A stretch of 64,000 nt of DNA from Streptomyces sp. CA-278952 (GTDB taxonomy: Bacteria; Actinomycetota; Actinomycetes; Streptomycetales; Streptomycetaceae). Both the position numbers and the translations under genes were made by a program. The notes beneath the pieces were generated by a model. That model did not search any database. It was given only the letters and a program-made list of their open reading frames with translations, and was not told the DNA's origin. Positions 35,598-43,547 of this stretch are shown one piece after another; within the stretch, counting starts at the first letter, position 1; each line of letters opens with the position of its first letter. Location: positions 3,720,001-3,784,000 of the forward strand of contig NZ_CP112880.1 in NCBI RefSeq assembly GCF_028747205.1, read 5' to 3'.

Positions 35598-35732
35598 TTG
35601 GCCTCTGGCCCCTACAAGCCTGGCGGCCCCCACACCGTGGACCTGGCCGGCGGACGCGGCTGGCTCATCTACACCTTCATGCGGCGCCACGCCGAGCCGC
35701 AGAACGTCGTCACCGAAGCCTTCTGGGCCTGA
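35598..35732 (+). pseudogene. Short protein-like fragment after the immunity gene
   Basis: A 44-codon frame opening at TTG 35598, with AGGGGG upstream, reads ASGPYKPGGPHTVDLAGG and then WLIYTFMRRHAEPQNVVTEAFWA. The composition is protein-like, but it is too short for a known fold and no family is recognised. It is more likely the 3' end of a lost gene than a complete one. Confidence 0.3.
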
Positions 35733-35829
35733 CGTCTGCGCCACCGGAACGTCTGCAGCATAGGTGGCCTCTGTTCCGTTTCCGGTCACCGCTCCGGCAC
35801 AGGACCTCAGACTGAAGACCCGCCGTCGA

Positions 35830-36060
35830 CGTGCCCCATCCGTGCCCAGCAGAGCGGACAACAGCGGTCAGGTGCGGTTCCCAGAGACCGTAGCCATACA
35901 CCTCTTCCAGCACGAAGTTGCAGGTAAGAGCCCCTTCAACGGCCCAAGAACCGCTGATTCCCAAGCTCAGAGCGCGAGTTCGATTCTCGTCACCCGCTCC
36001 ACGGCTGAGGCCCAGGTCATCGACCCGGGCCTTGTTTGTTGTCTGGGCCTGTCTAGGCGT
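35830..36060 (+). repeat. Attachment-site repeat, copy E, with upstream arm block (right boundary)
   Basis: The arm block starts at 35830. The core at 35958-35999 is identical to the tRNA-Gly 3' half over all 42 bases. The hairpin and T-rich tail that follow keep the tRNA's ttgtttgttgtctgg segment, and homology to copy A runs on to about 36057 (ctgtctagg). This is the outermost site I can see and pairs with copy A to bound about 29.9 kb. Confidence 0.9.
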
Positions 36061-36240
36061 CGCGCGCCACATCCGTGTCATGCCTGCGATTCCCGCCGCC
36101 CTGCGCCGTGCCCGAGCAAGCTGGTCGAGGCCGGCGGCCACCTCACGCTGCCGGTCGGTGTCGGAGTCCTGGTAGATCAGCGAGGCCCGTTCGGTCGACT
36201 GCCCCGCGCGGACCATCGTGTCCTTCAGCGTGGCCCCGGA
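36061..36240 (-). pseudogene. int: Tyrosine integrase C-terminal remnant
   Basis: Reading toward att copy E on the minus strand, the sequence ATLKDTMVRAGQSTERASL continues IYQDSDTDRQREVAAGLDQL. This is the C-terminal end of a phage/ICE tyrosine recombinase, with the nucleophile Tyr in SLIYQ. No homology continues upstream of about 36240, so the N-terminal and most of the catalytic domain (Arg-His-Arg part) are missing. The position, abutting the att core and pointing at it, is normal for integrases of tRNA-integrating elements. Confidence 0.7.
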
Positions 36241-36319
36241 GCGGGTCCCTGGCCTCGAAGCCGAGTCGCTCATGATCCTCCAGGACCGCGCTGACGAGAA
36301 CCGGCCGCAGCAGCTGATC

Positions 36320-37876
36320 TCAGCGGCCGACCGCGCAGGCGCCCCCGTTCAGCGTGAAGCGCGGCGGTGGTGATGAGTCGCCGGTATGGGCGGCGAGATA
36401 GCCGAGGGTGATGCTCGCGCCGGGAGCGATCGTGGCGTTGTGCGAGGTGTTGGCGGCCGTGATCGTGTTGCTTCCCTGGGTGAGGTCGGTGTTCCAGTCG
36501 GAGGTCACGGTCTGTCCGAGGGCCAGCGGAAGCTTCAGTGTCCAGCCGTTCACCGGAGTGCTGCCGGTGTTGGTGACCGTCAGGTCGACAGTCGTACCGG
36601 TGCCCCATGCCCGCACGGTGGGCTGCACTCGGCAGGTGGGTTCCTCCTGGGCGAAGGACACGCGGTGCAGGCCGCCTGGCAGGTCGTTGACCGCGTAGAG
36701 CTCCCCGTCGACGGTCGTACCGATCGCCGTCACCTGGGTGGGCATCTCCCCAATCTCGGCCTGCTCATAGCCGCCATCGCCATCGGGGCGCAGCGCCCAG
36801 ACGGTGGAGGAGCAGTAGTCGGTGGCGATGTACGTGCCGCCTACGAGGTCGGCGTGGTTCTGGCCCCGGTACACGTGACCGCCGATGACCGAACAGCCAC
36901 CGGTGTAAGGGGAGTAGGTGAAAACCGGCGCGGTGTACGTTTCGCCGGCGTCGCAGTCGCCGCCGGCGAACTTCTCCAGTCCCTCGTAGCAGGACCAGCC
37001 GAGGTTCAGACCTCCCTGTCCGGGCCTGATGTGATCGACCTCCTCCCACCGGCCCTGGCCGACGTCGCCGATCCACATCGAGCCGTCGACGCTGTCGAAG
37101 GAGAATCGCCACGGGTTGCGCAAACCGTACAGCCAGATCTCGTCGCGGGCGCCGGGGGTGTCCACGAAGGGGTTGTCTTCGGGCACGCAGTAGGGGAGCC
37201 GGCCGCAACTGCGGCTCACGTCGATGCGCACGATCTTGCCCAGCAGGGTGTCCAGTCGCTGCCCGGCACGGAGGGGGTCCGCGGAACCGCCGCCGTCACC
37301 GATGCTCCAGTACAGGTGACCGTCCGGGCCGAACGCCAGCTGGCCGCCGTTGTGGTTGCTGAACTCGGCGTGCGGCTGGGAGAGCAGGACCTCCAGGCGG
37401 GAGTCGTCGAGCCGGTAACGGGCGACGGTGACCGCACCGTCGGGCAGTGCCGTGTACGCCAGGTACACGCTACGGCTGTCGGCGAAGTCGGGCGGAACGG
37501 CGATGCCGAGCAGGCCGCGCTCGTTGCCCGATTCGTCCACGGCCGAGGTGATGTCGATGAGCGGCTCCGGGGCCAGGCCGGTACGGGGGTGGTAGGCCCG
37601 TACGGTTCCGGACTTCTCGGTGATGAACAAGCGCTCCGTGCCGTCATCGGGAGCGACGACGGCGGTCGGCCGCCTCAGTCCGTAGGCGACCTGGGTGGTC
37701 GTCGCGCGGAGCGATGGAAGGGGGACGGACGAGGAGTTCGTCGCCGCGTCGGCCGGCGTGGCGGTAACCGTCGCGGGAGGGGCCGCCGCGAGGGACTGGG
37801 CGGCGACGGGCAACGCGGTGAGGGGGGTCAACAGGAGGGCCAGCAGGAGCTGCCCGGTCCAGCGGTGTCGCGACAT
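36320..37876 (-). CDS. Secreted PQQ-type sugar dehydrogenase with C-terminal CBM2
   Basis: The protein is 518 aa. A signal peptide (LLLALLLTPLTALPVAAQS) is followed by a six-bladed propeller of the soluble glucose/sorbosone dehydrogenase family, about residues 55-400. Typical motifs are NERGLLGIAVPPDF, HNGGQLAFGPDG with SIGDGGG, LYGLRNPWRFSFD and YIATDYCSSTVWAL. From about residue 412 a carbohydrate-binding module of family 2 (VRAWGTGTTVDLTVTNTGS, NGWTLKLPL, NATIAPGASITLGY) should anchor it to cellulose or chitin. It lies 120 bases downstream of the LPMO gene on the same strand. It is a plausible electron donor to the LPMO; the sugar oxidised is unknown. The gap holds a weak hairpin (37949-37975). 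Confidence 0.85.
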   Translation of the reverse strand: MSRHRWTGQLLLALLLTPLTALPVAAQSLAAAPPATVTATPADAATNSSSVPLPSLRATTTQVAYGLRRPTAVVAPDDGTERLFITEKSGTVRAYHPRTGLAPEPLIDITSAVDESGNERGLLGIAVPPDFADSRSVYLAYTALPDGAVTVARYRLDDSRLEVLLSQPHAEFSNHNGGQLAFGPDGHLYWSIGDGGGSADPLRAGQRLDTLLGKIVRIDVSRSCGRLPYCVPEDNPFVDTPGARDEIWLYGLRNPWRFSFDSVDGSMWIGDVGQGRWEEVDHIRPGQGGLNLGWSCYEGLEKFAGGDCDAGETYTAPVFTYSPYTGGCSVIGGHVYRGQNHADLVGGTYIATDYCSSTVWALRPDGDGGYEQAEIGEMPTQVTAIGTTVDGELYAVNDLPGGLHRVSFAQEEPTCRVQPTVRAWGTGTTVDLTVTNTGSTPVNGWTLKLPLALGQTVTSDWNTDLTQGSNTITAANTSHNATIAPGASITLGYLAAHTGDSSPPPRFTLNGGACAVGR

Positions 37877-37996
37877 GTCGGCTCCGGAGTCGAGGACGCT
37901 TGCACGGCGGTGGCGTCGGTACGCGAAAGGGCGTCGGGACGCGGGAGACCCGCCGGGTGTGTGGCGTCCGGCGGGATCACCCGGTGAGCGGTGAGG

Positions 37997-38668
37997 TCAG
38001 TCGAAGTTCACATCGCTGCACAGGAAATACGTCTGGTCCATGTGCGATGCCTGCCAGATCGTGTAGACGACGTGGTGACCGGTGTAGCCGGACGTGCTCA
38101 CGGGGATCGAATAGTTCTGGCTGGGCCCGTACCGGCCGGTCTGCGCGACCAGTTCGAGGTCACTCCAGCGCAGCGCCTGGGTGGTTGGGTCGAAGCCTTG
38201 TCGGCTGACGTAGACCTTGAAGTAGTCCGCGCCGTGGCTGGCCTGGTCGTACAGCTTGACGGTGAAGTCATCGGTGATGTTCGTGGTCTTCCATGCGCCC
38301 ACGGTGTCCAGCGCGTTGTAGCGACCGCCCTCGGTCCGACCGCCGCTGCACAGCTGTCCGTCCGGTATGACCGCCTGGAAGTCGCCAGCGGAGCCGTTGC
38401 GGTACAGGCCGTTCCAGTTCCACATGGCGTTCGGGTTGGCCTGCCACGCCTGCCAGCACATCGGGTCCTGCTGTGCCATGGCCGGGTTCTGGAAGTCGCT
38501 GCCCCAGCGCTGCCAGCAGTCGTAGGCGCGTGATGCCGGGTCGACGACCGACCCGTGAGCCATGGCTGTGCCGCTCCAGGTGGTCATGCTGAGAAGCACC
38601 GCTGCCACGGTGCTCAGGACGAGCGTTAGAGTGCGCCACGTTCGAGTGTTGCGTACATGACAATTCAT
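37997..38668 (-). CDS. Lytic polysaccharide monooxygenase, AA10 family
   Basis: The protein is 223 aa from ATG 38668, which has an AAGGAAGAG ribosome site. The signal peptide ends TAMA, leaving the mature N-terminal His of HGSVVDPASRAYDCW, one half of the copper histidine brace. The second His lies in TGHHVVYTIWQASH. Conserved disulfide and aromatic positions (CWQRWG, CWQAW, SDLELVAQTGRYGP, FLCSDVNFD) fit cellulose- or chitin-active AA10 enzymes. It has a single domain with no CBM. The enzyme oxidatively cleaves crystalline polysaccharide outside the cell. The first gene of a pair with the CBM2 dehydrogenase. Confidence 0.92.
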   Translation of the reverse strand: MNCHVRNTRTWRTLTLVLSTVAAVLLSMTTWSGTAMAHGSVVDPASRAYDCWQRWGSDFQNPAMAQQDPMCWQAWQANPNAMWNWNGLYRNGSAGDFQAVIPDGQLCSGGRTEGGRYNALDTVGAWKTTNITDDFTVKLYDQASHGADYFKVYVSRQGFDPTTQALRWSDLELVAQTGRYGPSQNYSIPVSTSGYTGHHVVYTIWQASHMDQTYFLCSDVNFD

Positions 38669-38718
38669 GATCTCTTCCTTCGGTGGGGGGGCCGGGAAAC
38701 CCGGCAGGGTCAAGGGCG

Positions 38719-38732
38719 TGGGAGCGCTCCCG
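38719..38732. promoter_or_regulatory. CebR-like operator upstream of the LPMO gene
   Basis: The sequence tgggagcgctcccg matches the 14-base CebR palindrome (TGGGAGCGCTCCCA) at 13 of 14 positions and is centred about 57 bases before the LPMO start. CebR is the cellobiose-responsive LacI repressor of Streptomyces cellulase genes, so the LPMO and dehydrogenase are probably induced by cello-oligosaccharides. Confidence 0.8.
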
Positions 38733-39034
38733 CGCTTCCACAGTGCGCATGGCATGGCGGGACGGGCAATATCTGTTCACGCCACTTCAACGCCGCATGG
38801 CGCAAAGCGATTAGGCTCCGAGGACGGACGCCGGGCCCTGCGCCCAGGGGCTTCCTCTACCGCGCCCCGCACCGGCCGCGGGCTTACCATGTCCGCGCCC
38901 GCTGGATCGACGTGCCCGACGACACCATGGTTTCCGGGCCACCCGGGCAGCGGACGGCCCCTTGGTCACCAGGGTCGACGAGGGGCACCGATCCTTGCTG
39001 AGGAAACTGCTGCAACGTTGTCGTCGTGACGGTT

Positions 39035-39230
39035 GGGCAGGTTCGGGTGGTGTGTGGCCGCGTCGTTTGTAGTGGCTGACGCGGGCTTGGTGTTGGCGTC
39101 TGCGTTGCCAGTGGGACCAATGCAGGACCTGGTCGACGGACGCCGGGCGGCGGTGGGTGAGGCGGTTGATCAGGCGGCTTGGCTCGGGGAGGCTGAGAGG
39201 GATGAGCCCGGGTGATCCGCTTCTGCTCTC
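39035..39230 (-). pseudogene. Transposase C-terminal remnant
   Basis: On the minus strand the frame reads LINRLTHRRPASVDQVLHW and then SHWQRRRQHQARVSHYKRRG. This recalls the basic C-terminal tail (HWSxWRRxHQxxAxxxHYRRR) of IS701-like Streptomyces transposases. No catalytic part is present. It lies directly before the truncated rhs copy and probably marks the break that removed its 5' end. Elsewhere in 38756-39337 I see no intact gene. Confidence 0.4.
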
Positions 39231-39337
39231 CCGGAGACGATCTCGCGGGCTCGCAGGACGGTGAGGCAGGCGTGGCCCGGCAATGCCAGGGTCATGCGGC
39301 GGTGCCAGCCGGGTAGCGGCGGACCTGATAGTCGTCC

Positions 39338-41096
39338 AGCTCGCATTCCTCACCCGGGTCACCAACCCCAAGGATCTGACCTGGACTACACCTACGACGC
39401 GGCAGGCCGCACCAACGCGGAGACCGACTATGACGGCTGCACCCTCCGCTACTCCCACGACTCCTGCGGCCAACTCGTCTCCCGTACGAACGGACTCGGC
39501 CAGACGGTCCGCTACGAACGCGACCTCGCGGGCCGGGTCACCGCCAAGGACGCCGTCGGGAGCGTCACGCGCTTTGCCTACGACATCCACGGACGCCTCG
39601 CCTCGGCGACGGGTCCGGACAGCGAGCTGTCGTACGTACGCGACAGCTCGGGCAGGGTCCTCCGGGAGGTATGCGACGGGCGCGAACTGGTCAACACCTA
39701 CGACGAGACCGGGCGGCGCACCCGTCGCGGCACCCCGTCCGGTGCCGTCAGCACCTGGTCCTTTCCGGCCGGTCGCACCGCCGAGCTGACCGCCTCCGGC
39801 CACCGGCTGGGCTTCCAATTCGACGAGACGGGTCGCGAGACCGCCCGCCGGATCGGTGACGCGCTGACCGTCGACCTCGCGTACGACCCGGCCGGGCGCT
39901 TGACCGACCAGCTCGTCCGGACGACCGGTGACCGGGTCCTCCAGCGCCGCACGTACACGTATCGTCCCGACGGCCATCTCGCTTCGGCCGAGGAGCTGAC
40001 GGGAGGCCGCAAGCGGCTGGAGGTCTCCGGTGCCGGTCGGGTCACCGGTGTCACGGCGGAGAACTGGTCGGAGCGGTACGCGTACGACGAGGCCGGGAAC
40101 CAGACCAGTGCCTCCTGGCCCGGTGCGGGCGACGCCTCCGGTCCGCGCGAGTACACCGGAACGCGCATCACCCGTGCAGGCCGGGTCCGGTACGAGCACG
40201 ACGCCCAAGGCCGGGTGATCCTGCGCCAGAAGGCACGCCTCTCCCGCAAGCCCGAGACCTGGCACTACGACTGGGACGCGGAGGACCGCCTGGTCTTGGT
40301 CACCACCCCGGACGGTACGCGCTGGCGCTACCTCTACGACGCCCTGGGACGGCGCTCGGCCAAGCAACGCCTGGCCGAGGACGAGGCGACGGTGGTCGAG
40401 GAGGTGACCTTCACCTGGGACGGCGACACCCTCTGCGAACAGACCACGTCCACGACGGGCTCCCCGGATTCCGTCGCCCTCACCTGGGACCACGACGGCG
40501 TGAAGCCGGTGACCCAGGTGGAACGCAGGCTCGTGGACCAGGCGGAAGTCGACAGCCGCTTCTTCGCGATCATCACCGACCTCATCGGCACACCTCGTGA
40601 ACTGGTCGACGACTCGAATTCTCTCGCAGCACATCTCCGCGCCAACGGTGATCCGGGGGCCCACACCTACAACGGGTCGGACTACGCCGGGGTCGAGGCA
40701 AGCGGGCCGATCTGGATGACGAACGTCATGGCCGCAGTGGGAGATCGCGACACCACCTTGTCCATCACGCTCGACGGAATGCCCAACAGTAGAGGCGAGT
40801 ACGGCAACTGGAACACCCCGGAGACCATCGTGGACGCCTTCCAAACCGCTGTCCGGAACGGGCAGCCGTTCGGCACCGCACCCCAGAACTGGCCGAGTGA
40901 CGGATTGGGGACGGCCTGGGAGATGAGCGTCGTCGCACGCAACGTGCGCATGTACGAGTCGAGCTTGATGTTCGACGATGACGAACCGATCGGCCGCCCG
41001 TGGGAGGAAATACGGTGGTACTCAGGCAATGAGGAGATCAAGGAAGTCCCGAAGCCGGACATCCCCGAGATACAACCCCCTAAGCCCCGAAAGTAA
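39338..41096 (+). pseudogene. Truncated, internally deleted rhs copy carrying an alternative toxin tip
   Basis: Homology to the second RHS gene starts at about 39338. The first codons (LTRVTNPKDLTW) are in a different frame from what follows (DYTYDAAGRTN), because one G is missing near 39385. YD repeats then run cleanly to RELVDD (40612), where the text jumps directly to a toxin tip (LAAHLRANGDPGAHTYNG). The whole RHS core end, including the DPLGL cleavage motif, is missing. The tip itself is intact and clearly homologous to the tip at 34560-35190. No export domain remains, so this is a silent tip cassette rather than a working toxin. Confidence 0.85.
40059..40612 (+). repeat. 554-bp direct repeat, second copy
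   Basis: The near-identical partner of 33790-34343, inside the broken rhs copy. It ends exactly where the core-end deletion occurs. Confidence 0.9.
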
Positions 41097-41107
41097 TGGA
41101 CTGACTA

Positions 41108-41479
41108 ATGACAAATGATGAAGCTCTCGCGCGGGCTGCGGAGATCGTCGCGACTGAGTGGAAGGACATCCTCGACTCCGAGGACGGCCTGATCGATCCC
41201 GCCATGCCCCGGGCGGCCTACGCAAACCCTCGCCTGCGGGAACTGTGTCCGACCGTCAGCCACGGCGCCCTGTACCTCAGCCGATGCATTCGCCACCCGC
41301 GGCCGCACGACGTGGGCAGCCTGTTCCCACGCGCCGGGGGCGGGTTCATGGTCGTCCGCCAGTCCGACGGCACGGTTCTCGGGGAGCCCGAGACGGTGGA
41401 GGAGGCAGTGACGTTGATCGCCGCGAACCTTCCAGAAGGCTGCGGCCCAGCCATCGACGGATCGGCTAACGATCTGTAA
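41108..41479 (+). CDS. Immunity paralogue, copy 2 of 3
   Basis: The 123-aa protein starts 11 bases after the broken rhs copy. It shares the family frame (VSHGALYLSRCIRHPRPHDV, EEAVTLIAANLPEGCGPAI) with the copies at 35198 and 41672 but is the most diverged of the three. Next to the alternative tip, it is the expected cognate immunity protein for that tip. It is an intact frame, so it may still protect the cell even though its toxin is silent. Confidence 0.7.
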   Translation: MTNDEALARAAEIVATEWKDILDSEDGLIDPAMPRAAYANPRLRELCPTVSHGALYLSRCIRHPRPHDVGSLFPRAGGGFMVVRQSDGTVLGEPETVEEAVTLIAANLPEGCGPAIDGSANDL

Positions 41480-41610
41480 CCACAGAGGCAGCCATCTTGA
41501 CCGCCCCTGCCGTGAGCACTCTAGGTTGGCGTGGAACGAGGCTGCTTGAAAGGTGCGCGCCGCACTTGGTGAGGGACAGGATTGCGAAGCAGCCCACGGA
41601 TGCGGGCACC

Positions 41611-41645
41611 CGGGCCCCATCCGTGACCAGCTGAGCGGACACCTC
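41611..41645 (+). repeat. Decayed arm-block repeat outside the att array
   Basis: The stretch ggccccatccgtgaccag followed by gagcggacacc matches the arm blocks at 21901, 29830 and 35830, with three or four differences over about 30 bases. No tRNA-derived core stands 128 bases downstream. It sits between immunity copies 2 and 3, suggesting that a former element end was cut here by recombination. Confidence 0.6.
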
Positions 41646-41671
41646 CCGGCACACGTGAGGTAACGAAATCC

Positions 41672-42043
41672 ATGGCGAGCAACGAAAAGGGCCGAAGCGC
41701 GGCTGAGGTCGTGGCAGCAGAGTGGTCCGATATCCTGTCCTACGGCACGGACCTCATCAATCCGGCCGTTCCCCGAGCTGCTTACCAGCATCCGTCGCTG
41801 CGCGAACTCTGGCCCATGGTCAGCCACGGCGTCCTGTACCTGAGCCGGTGTACCCAGTGGCCCTGGACAAGAGATGTCGGTACGGCCTACCCGCTGGTCG
41901 AGGGTGGGTACCGAGTACGTCGGGAGTCTGGCAAAACCATGCTCGGCGAGGTCGACACCGTCGAAGAGGCATACGAGTTGATCGCCGCCCGCCTTCCTGA
42001 CGGCTGCGGGCCGGCCATTGACGGTACTCCTGACGGTCTGTGA
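41672..42043 (+). CDS. Immunity paralogue, copy 3 of 3
   Basis: The 123-aa protein is closer to copy 1 than to copy 2: both contain MVSHGVLYLSRCTQ, and their DNA matches for about 45 bases around that motif. GTGAGG stands about 14 bases upstream of the ATG. It has no toxin tip beside it, so it is an orphan immunity gene that could neutralise toxins from related strains. Confidence 0.7.
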   Translation: MASNEKGRSAAEVVAAEWSDILSYGTDLINPAVPRAAYQHPSLRELWPMVSHGVLYLSRCTQWPWTRDVGTAYPLVEGGYRVRRESGKTMLGEVDTVEEAYELIAARLPDGCGPAIDGTPDGL

Positions 42044-42101
42044 CCGTGGGGCGCTCTCGCAGACCTCACATTAACGTCGTCGCCATCGGGGAGGGGGGCA
42101 C

Positions 42102-42644
42102 ATGCGAAGCAATCCTGTGATGCGGGACATCCTGCGGACGGCGGGTCTCACCGGCCTGAGCGATCGGGATATCCCGCCTGTGTTCCGTGAAGTGGTGGAA
42201 CGCGGGTGGTCCGTCACGGCCTCCGGTGGGCGCGTGCTGACCGCGCTCCGTCCGGAGATACCCGGCCCTTACTTCGACCGGCTCGCGGAGGAGACTACGA
42301 GCAATGGGAGGGGGATGACCGACTACGACCTCCCGGCCCCTCCGCACGAACGCACGCCCCGCCTCGTCCGGAGGTGCATGGCTTACGTGTGTGCCTGCCT
42401 TCGGACGGCACAGGAGGAGTTCGGTGACGCCGAAGTGAGGGCGTACGTCTTCCTCTCCTTCGCCGATATCGACAACGATGCGGATGCCGACATCGATGCC
42501 GATGCCGACCCGGGTCTCCTCACCTCTAACGTCACCTTCTGCACTCCGCTTCCCGACGTTCGCCCCTACATCCCGGCACTGGAGGATGTACAGGATGCGG
42601 CTGTCGCGGAGATCTCCGTGGAGGACTGCTCGGCATGGTCGTGA
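42102..42644 (+). CDS. Hypothetical protein with Asp-Ala repeat, 180 aa
   Basis: I do not recognise this protein. It is preceded by a strong GGGGAGGGGGG ribosome site. It is soluble, with a helical start (MRDILRTAGLTGLSDRDIPP) and a low-complexity loop of alternating Asp and Ala (IDNDADADIDADADPG, about residues 125-140). The stop lies inside the start of the next gene (10-base overlap), so the two are translated together. By context it belongs to the toxin-immunity cluster. Confidence 0.6.
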   Translation: MRSNPVMRDILRTAGLTGLSDRDIPPVFREVVERGWSVTASGGRVLTALRPEIPGPYFDRLAEETTSNGRGMTDYDLPAPPHERTPRLVRRCMAYVCACLRTAQEEFGDAEVRAYVFLSFADIDNDADADIDADADPGLLTSNVTFCTPLPDVRPYIPALEDVQDAAVAEISVEDCSAWS

Positions 42645-43399
42645 CCGATGCGCTCGCCCCCGACGGGCAGTGGCGCTACAGCGAACACTGGCTCTCGGCG
42701 GGGGACAAGAGGATCGTCCCGGTTCCGGCAGGCAGCCACACCGACGCCTCCCTCGCCAGGCGTATCGCCGGGGGGTGCCGAACAGCGGGCGTCGACGCCG
42801 TACTGCTCGTGCGTCCGGACGGCGGGGCAGCTTCCGCGGCAGACCGTCTACCGCCGGCCGACCCCCGCCTTCTCACGCTGCCTCCGCCCCTGCTGCTCAT
42901 CACCGCGAGCCTGGAGGGAGCGATCCTCTTCGCCCGGCCCGGCTTCGCACTGGTCGCCGGTACGTCGGTGTTCCTCGCGGGGGCCGCTCCGGAAGGAGTT
43001 GACCAAGGCCGGGCCCGATTCGCCCGGTATGCACGCGTCGCGGCACGGCAATGGCCCGATCTGGAGGCGACGGTGCGGGCGTTCCGCCCCGCGCACTTCG
43101 TCTGGAAGAGCCCGGGGGACGTTCCTGTAGGTACCGCCACGGCCCAGCAGTTGGCGTTCATGGGCGACTTCGCAGCAGGACGGTGCACGGCTGCGGATTT
43201 CGCTGTCGGTTGGCTGGACGCGAGACGGCGCTCGCAGCGGCGGGGCGAACGGGTCCGCGGTCCGTTGGAGACCCACCTCGACCATGTCTTCTCACTGCTG
43301 GAGGACTACTCCATCGACGAGCGATTCAAGGGGCCCGACGACCTGTCGGGCGACGAGCTGAAGAACGCCGTGATCGGACTGCTGCGGGAGGCGGAGTGA
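42635..43399 (+). CDS. Colicin D-type immunity domain protein
   Basis: The protein is 254 aa and overlaps the preceding gene by ten bases. Residues 1-165 are an alpha/beta part of unknown kind with a hydrophobic centre (LLTLPPPLLLITASLEGAIL). Residues 170-254 (QLAFMGDFAAGRCTAADFAV, LETHLDHVFSLLEDYSIDER, SGDELKNAVIGLL) match from memory the helical colicin immunity fold common in actinobacterial polymorphic toxin loci. No colicin D-like tRNase is present in the window, so it is an orphan immunity protein or part of a decayed locus. Confidence 0.55.
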   Translation: MVVTDALAPDGQWRYSEHWLSAGDKRIVPVPAGSHTDASLARRIAGGCRTAGVDAVLLVRPDGGAASAADRLPPADPRLLTLPPPLLLITASLEGAILFARPGFALVAGTSVFLAGAAPEGVDQGRARFARYARVAARQWPDLEATVRAFRPAHFVWKSPGDVPVGTATAQQLAFMGDFAAGRCTAADFAVGWLDARRRSQRRGERVRGPLETHLDHVFSLLEDYSIDERFKGPDDLSGDELKNAVIGLLREAE

Positions 43400-43547
43400 T
43401 CAGGGGCAGGGTCTGTCTGCCGGGCCGGCACGGCAACGGTTCCGCAGTTCGCCGACCCGGGCCCGGCGGACGTAGCGGTTTCGTGCTCTCCGCCGCCCCG
43501 CGCCGCCTGCATTCCGACGACGCCCGCTGCTCAGCCTGAGGCGTCCC

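Noticed and set aside
38811..40844. A 677-aa minus-strand frame across the broken rhs copy
   Set aside because: It is antisense to clear YD repeats; only its extreme C-terminal text at about 39035-39230 looks like a transposase remnant, and that is reported separately.
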